64,000 nt of DNA from assembly GCA_013361095.1 (NCBI GenBank), contig JAATWA010000001.1, positions 2,396,501 to 2,460,500 of the forward strand, given 5' to 3'. This DNA comes from Pseudanabaena biceps. GTDB taxonomy: Bacteria; Cyanobacteriota; Cyanobacteriia; Pseudanabaenales; Pseudanabaenaceae. The notes beneath the pieces are model-generated. The model had not been told where the DNA came from and searched no databases. It worked only from the letters and a program-made list of their open reading frames with translations. Positions 44,068 through 52,614 of the stretch are shown here, piece by piece (the stretch's first letter is position 1; the number at the start of each line of letters is the position of its first letter). The translations under genes and the position numbers were made by a program.

Positions 44068-46608
44068 TTACGCTGCCTCAAATATTTTCTCAATCGCCAA
44101 AACATCAAGGGGACGAAATAGAAAAAAGCCCTGTCCGTCACCGTCGCTAAGCAAAGATTGCAGATAGTTTAGTTGATCTAAATTTTCAATACCTTCCGCC
44201 ACAATATGTGCCTTTACACTCTGAGCTAGAGATACGATCGCCCGCAAAATTTCCATGCCATTCACATCTGTATGAATGTTATTAACAAAGGAACGATCAA
44301 TTTTTAGTCCGTCAAAAGTGAACTTATGTAAGTAAGCAAGAGATGAATAACCTGTTCCAAAATCATCAATGTAGATTTTAATTCCTGCTTGCCTCAATTT
44401 GTGGAGAACACTAAAAGAAAAATCAAGATTTTCCATAATTGATCCTTCTGTTAATTCAATTTTGAGGTGTTCAGGGGATAGTCCTGTCTCTTGAAGAATA
44501 TTTAGACATTTTTCGATGACATCATCCTGTGCTAGCTGCTTGGGAGCGAGATTGACACTTATTGATATGTCTTTAGCTTTAGCAAAACGCTGTTGCCAAT
44601 CTTTTGTTTGTGAGCAAGCAGTTCGCATAATCCAATCACCGATAGGAACAATTAAACCTGTCTCTTCGGCAAGTGGGATGAAATGAATAGGAGAGATTAA
44701 TCCATGTTCTGGATGTTGCCAGCGAATCAGAGCTTCTAAGCCGACAATTTTCATTTCATGGAGACAAAGAATTGGTTGATAGTATGTCTGAAACTGTTGT
44801 TGGGGACTATCTAGATCTTGGGCAATCGCCACGGCAACGCGCAGATCTTTTTCTAATTGCAATCTTTCGATGATGCGCTCTCGCATTGATAATTCAAAAA
44901 CCTTGCAGTAAGAGTTGCCAAGTTTTTGCGCTTGAAACATTGCCGTTTCTGCATCCCTCAAAAGGAGTTCTGAAGAGGTCATGTCTGAAGATTTGTTTTC
45001 TTCTGGGAAAATAATAGCGTGGGAGTTGGATGAATCTAGAGGATGAAAGCGAATCCCCATATTTGCCGAGAGTGAAATTTCATTACCTTGAATCAAGAAG
45101 GGAGTTTGCAAACTTAATTGAATACGGTCAGCGATCGCCATTACAGATTGCTTACTATCAAGATTTTCTAGTAAGACCACAAACTCTGCACCACTAAAAC
45201 GCGCTACAAGATTAGGGATTGGTACGAGGGATTGGAGTAATTTAGAAATTTCGATTAATAAAGAACTGCCACTGGAATGACCAAAAATATCGTTGATATT
45301 TTGAAATCGATCAATGTTAATCCAGAGAATTGCTAGATCATGATCACTTTTTTGATCAACTAAATTTGGAGTTTTAAGTAAACTATCTAACCTCTGCGCT
45401 AGCATGGTGCGGTTAAATATTCCTGTCAGCAAATCGTGGGTTTTGTTGTAATGAATTTGGTGATTGGCAGATTTTAAGGCTGATGTAGTTTGCCAACGTT
45501 CTTGGATAGCGATCGCAAATCCTGTCAGCAACATCATCAATATTGGTAAGGCGATCGCTAGCCAATAGCTCAGCATAAACCCGATGAAAGCGATCGCAAA
45601 CCAAAGTGCCGACAAGAAAAACGCACTAAGACTACTGAGCCATAGATTTCGTCTTGGCAAAATCAGACTCAAGAATAAGCTTCCCAGTAGCGCAAAGCTC
45701 CAAATCCCTTGACTACTCGCGATCTTCAGAGAATTATTTTGGAGGATATTTTGTAGAACCATCCCATGTAAATGCACTCCACTAGCAGGGGGATTGCGAT
45801 CAAAAGGCGTAACTAGATTGTCAATCCCTGAAGCTGTCACTCCCACTAAAACAATTTTGTCTCGGAAAGTCGATGGTGCAATTTTGTTCTCTAGTACATC
45901 GTCAAATGATATCTGTGGGATAGTTTTGGCACGATTAGTCCAGTTGACCCAAAAAGGCTTTTGTAAATCTGGCAATGGCACGATCTGATCTGCCGATAGA
46001 TTGTAAGCAGATAGCATTGCCACGCTCAGCGTCGGAATATTTTGCAACTGCAAGTCTACTTGTCGCACCACTCCATCAGCATCTTCGCGCTTGAGAATAT
46101 GTCCTTTGGCTAGACTATTACTTGCAATTGAGAACACAGGCGGCAAAAACTTTCCTGAATAATCCCAAGCTGTGGCTAGTACGATATTTTGATATTGCTC
46201 AAGTACTTGTGATAATTGCTGATCGTCTGGGCTAGTCTCCGACCATAAAATGTCAAAGCCAATGACACGGGTTTCTGAGGGTAGTAATTTCTGTAAAAGT
46301 TGGGCATAGCGATCGCGCGACCAAGGAAATCTCCCAAGCTTACTAATACTCAAATCATCAATGGCGATAATGACTATTCGATCATCCCAAGCGCGATCGC
46401 CTCGCCAATTGGTAAAACTGTTATATGCCCAAAACTCAATGGGCTGCAAAAAATTAAGATATATGGCAGGCAGCAGAGCTATAACCGCAATTACTGTAGG
46501 TAGCGATCGCCAGATCAGTCTTTGCCATAGCCTAAAGAGCTTTCCTCTAGGCAATCTTTGAAACAGCCAATCAATATAAGCAATAGGCTTAGAGAAGGGG
46601 AATCTCAT
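44068..46608 (-). CDS. CHASE2-GGDEF-EAL signalling protein (probable c-di-GMP phosphodiesterase)
   Basis: 846 residues from the ATG at 46606-46608. Order: a membrane segment, an extracytoplasmic CHASE2 domain (WDDRIVIIAIDDLSISKLGR, then RVIGFDILWSETSPDDQQL), three or so membrane helices (about 300-370), GGDEF (about 385-560) and EAL (about 600-840). The GGDEF signature is degenerate (RFSGAEFVVLLE in place of GGDEF), so it is unlikely to make c-di-GMP; EAL looks complete (GLEALIRWQHP, IDDFGTGYSSLAYL, IVAEGIE). The start overlaps the upstream FecR-like stop by 20 bases, and the two probably sense together across the membrane. Confidence 0.92.
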   Translation of the reverse strand: MRFPFSKPIAYIDWLFQRLPRGKLFRLWQRLIWRSLPTVIAVIALLPAIYLNFLQPIEFWAYNSFTNWRGDRAWDDRIVIIAIDDLSISKLGRFPWSRDRYAQLLQKLLPSETRVIGFDILWSETSPDDQQLSQVLEQYQNIVLATAWDYSGKFLPPVFSIASNSLAKGHILKREDADGVVRQVDLQLQNIPTLSVAMLSAYNLSADQIVPLPDLQKPFWVNWTNRAKTIPQISFDDVLENKIAPSTFRDKIVLVGVTASGIDNLVTPFDRNPPASGVHLHGMVLQNILQNNSLKIASSQGIWSFALLGSLFLSLILPRRNLWLSSLSAFFLSALWFAIAFIGFMLSYWLAIALPILMMLLTGFAIAIQERWQTTSALKSANHQIHYNKTHDLLTGIFNRTMLAQRLDSLLKTPNLVDQKSDHDLAILWINIDRFQNINDIFGHSSGSSLLIEISKLLQSLVPIPNLVARFSGAEFVVLLENLDSKQSVMAIADRIQLSLQTPFLIQGNEISLSANMGIRFHPLDSSNSHAIIFPEENKSSDMTSSELLLRDAETAMFQAQKLGNSYCKVFELSMRERIIERLQLEKDLRVAVAIAQDLDSPQQQFQTYYQPILCLHEMKIVGLEALIRWQHPEHGLISPIHFIPLAEETGLIVPIGDWIMRTACSQTKDWQQRFAKAKDISISVNLAPKQLAQDDVIEKCLNILQETGLSPEHLKIELTEGSIMENLDFSFSVLHKLRQAGIKIYIDDFGTGYSSLAYLHKFTFDGLKIDRSFVNNIHTDVNGMEILRAIVSLAQSVKAHIVAEGIENLDQLNYLQSLLSDGDGQGFFLFRPLDVLAIEKIFEAA

Positions 46609-47470
46609 AAAATTGTGTTTTTCCCTGAGGTGTCTCCACCTGCACATTTACCTTAAGAGTTGAGGGTGCAGGAAACTGAATTGCAAACTTACCACTAAGA
46701 TCTAAGGGTTGCTCTAATCCGTCTACCTTAACAGTATTGAATGGATTAGTGTAGCCAATTAATGAAACTGAACGACCGATTGCGGAAGTTTTTCTATCAA
46801 TTGTATATTTTAAGCTAGGGTCATTTTTAATGGGGACAGGCTTGGAAGGTGGTTTGCCCAGTAATGTCATATTCTCAAACTTAGCCCGAACTGGTTCGGT
46901 AACATTTTGAGCCATGCTAGCAACACGACCTGATAGCGTACTTAGCACTGTGTCTCCCGTCGGTCTAGCAATCACAATAAATTCAGTACCCCGCACACCG
47001 CTAACCCCCGCAGGAGTCTGAATATTTAGCTGAGAGCTGCTATTAGTAAACTTGCGGATTTGCAACCTTGCCTTACCACGGGAAATAAATAAATTAGTAA
47101 TTCTTCCACTGTCTGCCGCCATCAGAAAAGACTTAACTCTAATGGTTGTATTTTCCGCCACATAGATCAAACCCGCCCCAGTATCTACACTCAAGGTCGC
47201 TGAGCTACCTTCTCCTGTCGAAATTTCATCACTTGCAGCTTGCAAGAGATCGCCGACAATAGCAGGACGACTTGTGTAGTTATATAAATTGCGATAGGTG
47301 ACATTACCAACGACCTTCTCCACCCTTAGCCATTGATCAGCACGAACTCGAATTCCACTCTGAGCCTCGGCTAATGGACAGGTGATGGTCATCGCGATCG
47401 CTGATAGATTGATTGTCCCAAAAGCTACAAACATTAGTAGCAAACGTGAACCTCTTGGGGATTTAAGCAT
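46589..47470 (-). CDS. FecR-domain periplasmic protein
   Basis: 293 residues. The signal peptide is LLLMFVAFGTINLSAIAMT, followed by a FecR-like domain (WLRVEKVVGNVTYRN, then EISTGEGSSATLSVDTGAGLIYV and TPAGVSGVRGTEFIVIA). The 'VRGTEF' motif is typical of FecR proteins that sit beside CHASE2 sensor proteins. It probably provides the extracytoplasmic signal-binding partner for the next gene, with which it overlaps by 20 bases. ATG at 47468-47470. Confidence 0.87.
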   Translation of the reverse strand: MLKSPRGSRLLLMFVAFGTINLSAIAMTITCPLAEAQSGIRVRADQWLRVEKVVGNVTYRNLYNYTSRPAIVGDLLQAASDEISTGEGSSATLSVDTGAGLIYVAENTTIRVKSFLMAADSGRITNLFISRGKARLQIRKFTNSSSQLNIQTPAGVSGVRGTEFIVIARPTGDTVLSTLSGRVASMAQNVTEPVRAKFENMTLLGKPPSKPVPIKNDPSLKYTIDRKTSAIGRSVSLIGYTNPFNTVKVDGLEQPLDLSGKFAIQFPAPSTLKVNVQVETPQGKTQFYEIPLL

Positions 47471-47563
47471 TAGAAAATTAAAGAAAGTCTGACCTAATTT
47501 TACAGATGATTACAATAGAATTGATATAGAACCTATAGTATTTTTTCGCAGTCATGACACCCT

Positions 47564-48523
47564 ATGAAGTTTTTTAGTCCAGAATTCATGAAAAAAGTAA
47601 AGCATAACCTCAAGCTATGGACACGCGCATTAGTAGCAGTTTCATTGGTGGCTGCAACTATACTTGGCAATGCCCATGAAGCTTTTGCCAAACGCGGTGG
47701 CGGTTCATTTGGTGGTAGTAGCTTTCGCTCAGCTCCTAGTCGTTCTGCGCCATCCTCTGGAGGCTATAGCGGTGGTGGTGGCAGCTACTATGGCGGTGGC
47801 GGCGGTGGATTTTTCTTCTTACCGATGTTTTTTGGCGGCGGTAGTAGTTTGTTTTCACTATTACTATTAGTGATCGTGGCTGGCGTAATTCTCCAAGCAT
47901 TTCGAGGCAATGGATCGGGGGCGGGAGTCACTGGTATGAATAGCAAGGTAAGTGTTGCCAAGATTCAAGTAGGTTTACTTGCTTCAGCGCGATCGCTCCA
48001 ACAAGAGCTAACACACCTAGCCCTTGAGTCTGATACATCTTCCGCAGAAGGCATTGCTGGTGTGGCTCGTGAGACAGCCCTTGCCCTAATTCGCCATCCT
48101 GAATATTGGGTATATGTCAGTAGTGCGAACGAAAATACGACATTTGCCCTTGCTGAGCAGAAATTTAATGGCTTGGTAATGTCAGAAAGAAGCAAGTTAA
48201 GTGCTGAAGTATTGCGGAATGTTGGTGGTCGTCTATCTCAAAGCAAAATCGCCGTTGCTTTACCCAGCGAAGCCAACTCTAAGCCTGAAGATCCTACCGA
48301 ATACATTGTGGTAACGATGCTAGTTGCTGTTGCTGGTGACACCCTCAGTAAGTTACCAGTTTTACGCTCATCTGAAGAGTTGCAGTCAACTTTATCAGTG
48401 ATTGGTTCGGTTCCTACTGACAACCTTTTGGCAATAGAGGTGCTATGGGAACCCCAGTCCGATGACTATACCCTCACCAATGATGAAATGCTAACGGTTT
48501 ACCCTGACCTAATAAGAATCTAA
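47564..48523 (+). CDS. DUF1517 membrane protein
   Basis: 319 residues (or 311 from the ATG at 47588, where a better signal-like helix begins: LWTRALVAVSLVAATILGNA). A Gly/Ser-rich stretch (SYYGGGGGGFFFLPMFFGGG) and a membrane segment (LFSLLLLVIVAGVILQAF) precede the DUF1517 region (VSVAKIQVGLLASARSLQQ, then YIVVTMLVAVAGDTL). The family is common in cyanobacteria and plant plastids; its function is not established. Confidence 0.88.
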   Translation: MKFFSPEFMKKVKHNLKLWTRALVAVSLVAATILGNAHEAFAKRGGGSFGGSSFRSAPSRSAPSSGGYSGGGGSYYGGGGGGFFFLPMFFGGGSSLFSLLLLVIVAGVILQAFRGNGSGAGVTGMNSKVSVAKIQVGLLASARSLQQELTHLALESDTSSAEGIAGVARETALALIRHPEYWVYVSSANENTTFALAEQKFNGLVMSERSKLSAEVLRNVGGRLSQSKIAVALPSEANSKPEDPTEYIVVTMLVAVAGDTLSKLPVLRSSEELQSTLSVIGSVPTDNLLAIEVLWEPQSDDYTLTNDEMLTVYPDLIRI

Positions 48524-48542
48524 ATATAGCTGTTGCCATTCT

Positions 48543-48639
48543 TACTCCCTTCCCAGTGAAAGATTAGACATTGCGGCGCTTCGCGCCGCAATGCTAGTTA
48601 TTAGTTTTTAATGTGTATTTTGATACTGGGAAGGGAGTA
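48543..48639. repeat. 97-bp element with 15-bp TACTCCCTTCCCAGT ends
   Basis: TACTCCCTTCCCAGT (48543-48557) faces ACTGGGAAGGGAGTA (48625-48639). The inside holds a hairpin ATTGCGGCGC-TTC-GCGCCGCAAT (48570-48592). It is the same end sequence as at 51840-51914 and 62042-62104. Confidence 0.85.
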
Positions 48640-48647
48640 TTAGGTCG

Positions 48648-48704
48648 AAAAACCTAAGAATCGAGTTGCGGCGCTTCGTGCCGCAACTCGATTCTTAGGT
48701 TTTT
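48648..48704. repeat. Hairpin, 27-bp arms with one mismatch, loop TTC
   Basis: AAAAACCTAAGAATCGAGTT then GCGGCGC-TTC-GTGCCGC, only 8 bp from the previous element. Confidence 0.92.
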
Positions 48705-48740
48705 GATTTTCCCCAATGCAAGTGACCACAGCTATAAGCA

Positions 48741-48775
48741 AAAAAAGAAGGGGCGCAATGCGCCCCTTCTTTTTT
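48741..48775. terminator. Terminator-like hairpin, 17-bp perfect arms
   Basis: AAAAAAGAAGGGGCGCA faces TGCGCCCCTTCTTTTTT with a 1-base centre, and A/T runs on both sides make it symmetric, so it can act on either strand. The remaining bases up to 49113 contain a small CATCGCC-TTT-GGCGGAA piece (48925-48943) and no gene. Confidence 0.75.
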
Positions 48776-49113
48776 ATTCGCGGGGAAGTGATTAAAATAA
48801 ATTTTGCTAAATACAACCCAAAACTATGGCAATAAGAGGCAATCTGTGGTATCACTTACCAGTATTATTTTGCTTATTTTTCAAATAACGCTTTTCAAAT
48901 AGACGAGGTAAAGGGGGTTATTTCATCGCCTTTGGCGGAAATGACCATTACTCCACTCTTTATTTAATAAATTGAAAACCGCGATAAGACAGGCTTTAAG
49001 TATGGTGCATTGGCTAAGATTGCGATCGCTAAATTATCTGAAGACGTTCAAGGACATCTTTAAACATAATCTAGCGATCGCGGAGTTAATAGAGTTAAAA
49101 GGGTTGGCAGATA

Positions 49114-50250
49114 ATGCAAAACATAGATAATAAAAACCAAATTTACATAACCCAAGACGTTGACGCTTACAACGATAACGTTGATAACTTAATGGATGAT
49201 TTATTTGGAGAGGTTGAAAATACACTCCATGTAAGCTACGCCAAACAGCGATCGCTCAGGCAAAAAAATAGTCAGACTCTTGCTAGCAAAAACTTGGCTT
49301 CCTATAGCTCTGTTAACTCCTCAAGTTCAGATATTGTAGCTATTTCTAAGGGCGACCCTGCTGATCAGGAGCTAACAAATTCTAAGGATACCGTTAGCAT
49401 CACCAAGATGAATATGTCGGATATTTCGCTGCCGCCAATTTCTAAGCAGGATGTTCTGTGGATTCAGCCATATATCATGCAGAATCCAGAGCCAACTAGT
49501 CATATTCCTACGGGAACTAATGATCCAGAAATTGCTAAATCTAATTTATTAGATCGCTTGCTGATTGTGGGAGCTTGTAGCTCGGCACTTATAGCTGCAA
49601 TCATGTGGACAGTCAATCACGGCATCTGGCTTAGTCGTCAGTCTTTAATCACACCTCAGCCGATCGCTAAAAATGTATTAGACAACAATAAATATTCTGA
49701 AGAAATAAAGCGGATGTTGTCGGAAGCTAACACTACAAATAGAACCATAGCCAATAGCCCGAATGCGGTAAATTCTATCGGTAGTGGTATCCCCTTGATC
49801 ACAGCACCTATGATTGGCGGTAATATGCCATTGCCCCTCAGTGTAAATCCGCTGGTGAGTATGCAGCAGCCCATGTATGTGCCTGTCTACCAACCCCCTA
49901 CCTTAAACGGTAACTTGCCATCTCCCTTAGCGCTGCCTCCTGCGACAAGCAATGGAGCGATCGCCATATCTAACAGTGGATCTGCCAATTCACCATTACC
50001 TATTGCTTCTAGAAATGAGTCAGAATCAAAAGCCATAAGTCAGCCCACGCCATCCTATACCTTGGTGGGGATTTTAGATTTAGGCGATCGCTCGACGGCG
50101 ATGTTTGATATGAACGGCTCGGTGCAGTCTATTCGTTTAGGTAAATCAATTAGCGATTCGGGTTGGGTTTTAAGCCGTGTCAGCCAACAGGAAGTTACTC
50201 TCAAACGGGGTAAAGACACTAAAAATATATTAGTAGGTCAAAAGTTTTAG
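49114..50250 (+). CDS. Hypothetical membrane protein with a GspC/PilP-like C-terminus
   Basis: 378 residues. The first about 145 residues are polar and low in structure (repeated Asn/Asp early: QDVDAYNDNVDNLMDD). A single membrane helix follows (LLIVGACSSALIAAIMW), then a Pro/Asn/Ser-rich linker (about 185-310). The last about 65 residues (YTLVGILDLGDRSTAMFDMN, then IRLGKSISDSGWVLSRVSQQ and ILVGQKF) read like the HR/PDZ-adjacent domain of GspC or PilP in pilus and type II secretion machines. That link is a resemblance only. ATG at 49114; a hairpin at 50260 follows the stop. Confidence 0.7.
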   Translation: MQNIDNKNQIYITQDVDAYNDNVDNLMDDLFGEVENTLHVSYAKQRSLRQKNSQTLASKNLASYSSVNSSSSDIVAISKGDPADQELTNSKDTVSITKMNMSDISLPPISKQDVLWIQPYIMQNPEPTSHIPTGTNDPEIAKSNLLDRLLIVGACSSALIAAIMWTVNHGIWLSRQSLITPQPIAKNVLDNNKYSEEIKRMLSEANTTNRTIANSPNAVNSIGSGIPLITAPMIGGNMPLPLSVNPLVSMQQPMYVPVYQPPTLNGNLPSPLALPPATSNGAIAISNSGSANSPLPIASRNESESKAISQPTPSYTLVGILDLGDRSTAMFDMNGSVQSIRLGKSISDSGWVLSRVSQQEVTLKRGKDTKNILVGQKF

Positions 50251-50259
50251 ATTTAGCCT

Positions 50260-50316
50260 ACAAAGCCAGAAGATGAGTTACGGCGCTTCGCGCCGTAACT
50301 CATCTTCTGGCTTTGT
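50260..50316. repeat. Hairpin, 27-bp perfect arms, loop TTC
   Basis: ACAAAGCCAGAAGATGAGTT then ACGGCGC-TTC-GCGCCGT. TCCTC follows the right arm. It lies 9 bp after the stop at 50250 and 33 bp before the next gene. Confidence 0.93.
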
Positions 50317-50349
50317 CCTCAATTTTCAGTAAACATTCAAGGAAAGCAC

Positions 50350-50922
50350 ATGGGGTTATTAGATGACATTTCTCGATTTTTAGAGACTCGCTTAGAGGAG
50401 TTTATCCGCAATAATCCCCAGATCGAGTTGCAGATACTTGATGATAAGCTGCGACAACAGGAAGAAGAAATTGCCAAGTTAATCGTTACCTCTAAGCAAG
50501 AAGAAAAAAATTTCCAAGATCGGATTTTGGAAATCGCTGAGGAAATTCGGATTTGGCACGATCGCGTCGTCAAAGCTGAGTCTTTTGAGCGTCAAGATCT
50601 TGCGGAGCCTGCAAGAGAGAGAGAGGCGGCATTGCTGCGACAAGGCAACCAAGTCTGGGCGCAGATGGAGTTAGTCAAAAAGCGTGCGATCGATAGCCAA
50701 GCTCTGCAAGTACAGATTAAAGAGCGTCGTAAGGAAGTACAGGTCAAGGTTGCGGAAGCTGCAAAAACGGCTAAGGCAAGATCGCCAAATACTACACCAC
50801 TAAATTGGGATAATCTATACACGCCGCCTTTTCGAGATCCTAACGATAAATTGGAAGAAACTTTTCGGCGATGGGAAATGGACGAGGATCTTGAGCGACT
50901 CAAACGCAATATGAACAAATAA
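50350..50922 (+). CDS. TIGR04376-type coiled-coil protein
   Basis: 190 residues. MGLLDDISRFLETRLEEFI, then long heptad-like helices (ILDDKLRQQEEEIAKLIV, and VQIKERRKEVQVKVAEAAK), and the C-terminal PLNWDNLYTPPFRDPNDKLE motif, match a cyanobacterial conserved family known to me only as TIGR04376. No membrane segment. Function unknown; a cytoplasmic structural role is conceivable. ATG at 50350 follows CAAGGAAAGCAC. Confidence 0.82.
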   Translation: MGLLDDISRFLETRLEEFIRNNPQIELQILDDKLRQQEEEIAKLIVTSKQEEKNFQDRILEIAEEIRIWHDRVVKAESFERQDLAEPAREREAALLRQGNQVWAQMELVKKRAIDSQALQVQIKERRKEVQVKVAEAAKTAKARSPNTTPLNWDNLYTPPFRDPNDKLEETFRRWEMDEDLERLKRNMNK

Positions 50923-50923
50923 T

Positions 50924-50954
50924 AAATGGGCAGCGCCTTCGGCACTGCCCATTT
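50924..50954. repeat. Hairpin, 14-bp arms with one mismatch, loop TTC
   Basis: AAATGGGCAGCGCC-TTC-GGCACTGCCCATTT, starting 1 bp after the stop at 50922; probably acts as the terminator. Confidence 0.85.
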
Positions 50955-51008
50955 GTTTTCTAAAAGAGAGTCTGGGCGATGCCCCTGAAACTATAAAGCA
51001 AACAGAGC

Positions 51009-51063
51009 AAAACCCAATAAGCGAGTTGCGGCGCTTCGCGCCGCAACTCGCTTATTGGGTTTT
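51009..51063. repeat. Hairpin, 26-bp perfect arms, loop TTC
   Basis: AAAACCCAATAAGCGAGTTG then CGGCGC-TTC-GCGCCG, followed by ATGTCCTAGG, the TGTCCTAA-type outer end. Confidence 0.93.
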
Positions 51064-51102
51064 ATGTCCTAGGCAAAACTTGCTTTGCGTAGCTAAGAAA
51101 CC

Positions 51103-51155
51103 AAACCCATATTGCCGTGTCGCCCGCTACGCGGGCGGCACGGCAATATGGGTTT
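51103..51155. repeat. Hairpin, 25-bp arms with one mismatch, loop TAC
   Basis: AAACCCATATTGCCGTG then TCGCCCGC-TAC-GCGGGCGG. Nearly the same sequence as 6460-6502. It ends 3 bp from the mobA stop. Confidence 0.92.
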
Positions 51156-51158
51156 GAT

Positions 51159-51824
51159 TTATATATTTAGAAAATCATGGGGAGTATTGCAATTAAAGAG
51201 CATATCTGAAGCAACGTTGGGAATTTCAACCACATGCTGGGTACTTAGCCAATGCTGGAATGATCGTCCACCATTTGTCATAAACTCCATTAGTGAACCA
51301 CAACATTTCCATCGATAAAATCCGCATAGAGGTTCCCATTGCTTTTGTTTATGAATATCAACATTATTTGAAGATCTGCTCAGGTCGCGATCATGAACTG
51401 GTAAATAGGCGATCGCAGATTCGGGTAAATAAACCAATTGATTAATCCAAGACTGCAAAATATCACTCTGAAGGTTCGGTAAATCACAGGCTAGCAGCAA
51501 AATCCAGTCAGGTAAATCTCTATCTAAATCTACAGCGATCGCCTGAATTCCCTGACAAAATCCCATCAAAGCACCATCTCGCACCACATCAACCACCACA
51601 GAAATTCGATTTAGATAATCCCCAAACTTCTGCTTAGAAATTTTAGCGATCGCTTGCTGATACTGCGCTTCACTATGGAGGACAACATACACATATTCTG
51701 AAACTATTGCCGCATTACGACAAGTTCTCCATAGCAATGTTTCCCCCTTAAGTTCTAATAAAGTCTTATCAGAACCCATTCGTAAACTTTTCCCTCCAGC
51801 CAGTGCGATCGTAATAATTTTCAT
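51159..51824 (-). CDS. mobA: Molybdenum cofactor guanylyltransferase (MobA-like)
   Basis: 221 residues. LAGGKSLRMGSDKTLLEL is the nucleotide-binding signature (GGxSxRMGxDK), followed by WILLLACDLPNLQSD with the metal-binding Asp, and WEPLCGFYRW. MobA attaches GMP to molybdopterin to make the dinucleotide form used by enzymes such as nitrate reductase. No moa/moe genes are adjacent. ATG at 51822-51824. Confidence 0.9.
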   Translation of the reverse strand: MKIITIALAGGKSLRMGSDKTLLELKGETLLWRTCRNAAIVSEYVYVVLHSEAQYQQAIAKISKQKFGDYLNRISVVVDVVRDGALMGFCQGIQAIAVDLDRDLPDWILLLACDLPNLQSDILQSWINQLVYLPESAIAYLPVHDRDLSRSSNNVDIHKQKQWEPLCGFYRWKCCGSLMEFMTNGGRSFQHWLSTQHVVEIPNVASDMLFNCNTPHDFLNI

Positions 51825-51839
51825 AGGTTCTAAATATGG

Positions 51840-51914
51840 TACTCCCTTGCCAGTGAATAATTAGGCGTGCGCGGCTTTGCCGCGCACGCCTAATTATTCA
51901 CTGGCAAGGGAGTA
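51840..51914. repeat. Perfect 36-bp hairpin with TACTCCCTTGCCAGTGAA ends
   Basis: The arms run 51840-51875 and 51879-51914 around TTT, with inner GTGCGCGGC-TTT-GCCGCGCAC. It is the longest perfect stem in the window and starts 15 bp upstream of the mobA start codon. Confidence 0.95.
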
Positions 51915-51970
51915 GTGCTAAAAAGAAAGAATGAAGGAAAATATCAAGATGGTTTATACATAGGTAGGTA

Positions 51971-52243
51971 ATGTCTGAAGCAATGCCATCTTGTCCATCC
52001 TGCCAGTCGGTATCCGTGGGTGGTTAAGAACGGTAGTACATGCCATGGGAAGCAAAACTATAAATGTCGGGACTGTAGTCGTCAATTTGTAGAAAATCCA
52101 CAGTGGCAGAGAGTGTCAGAGCGGTCTAAGCCACTTATGACCTTCTAAAGAGACTACTACTACTAGAAAAAATCCCACTAACTGGAATTGCCAGAGTCCG
52201 CAAGATCTCAGAACGATGGTTGCAGAGCATGGACATATCGTGA
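51971..52243 (+). pseudogene. IS1-family transposase remnant (InsA-like), frameshifted
   Basis: From ATG at 51971 the text MSEAMPSCPSCQSVSV runs out of frame after 52016, then continues in a shifted phase as VVKNGSTCHGKQNYKCRDCS, then RQFVENPQWQRVSERSKP, and after a second shift near 52144 as LLLEKIPLTGIARVRKISER and WLQSMDIS. These are the zinc-finger and helix-turn-helix pieces of IS1 InsA. At least two frameshifts make it dead; the InsB part is missing. Confidence 0.82.
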
Positions 52244-52385
52244 TTAGAGGTAAAGGGATAGTTACTCAATTTGCCCTTACGCTCGCTAATCGTGATGAAC
52301 AAGCAGCTCTCTGGAATTTAGTCTCTAACATTCATGGTGTCCTAATTGGCAATAAAGGCTTTTTTTTCTCTTCTTACTTTTCCTG
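52241..52385 (+). pseudogene. IS982-like transposase fragment
   Basis: Directly after the IS1 piece, one frame reads LIRGKGIVTQFALTLANRDE, then QAALWNLVSNIHGVLIGNKG, and then FFFSSYFS and a stop. The spacing of T-x-A-N-x-D-E and of the GxLIGxKG motif is that of the C-terminal half of IS982-family transposases. The start and the rest are missing. Joined fragments of two IS types mark an old insertion hot spot. The remainder of the gap up to 52537 shows nothing recognisable. Confidence 0.55.
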
Positions 52386-52537
52386 AAGTAGTTTTTAATT
52401 GGGAAGCCCTGCTGTACAAATCTGATCAACCCACCAGCATTTAGCTCAAAATATAAAATATATTCACCCGATCGCGTGAGGCTAGGAGTCGATAGGTTCT
52501 AGTAATCTACTAATCAATGAAGCCTTAAACTGACTGC

Positions 52538-52566
52538 ACCCAGCGCTCCCACGCTGGGTTTTTATT
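52538..52566 (+). terminator. Terminator-like hairpin, plus strand
   Basis: ACCCAGCG (52538-52545) faces CGCTGGGT (52552-52559) and is followed by TTTTATTTT. No gene of its strand lies just upstream, so it may be a relic of the lost IS or gene. Confidence 0.6.
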
Positions 52567-52571
52567 TTCTA

Positions 52572-52600
52572 AAAAAAAGAGATCGCCAAGCGACCTCTCT
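52572..52600 (-). terminator. Terminator of the DUF3120 gene, minus strand
   Basis: On the minus strand AGAGAGGTCGC-TTGG-CGATCTCT is followed by a run of T, 15 bp after the stop of the DUF3120 gene. Confidence 0.65.
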
Positions 52601-52614
52601 TCTACGACTCTTTT

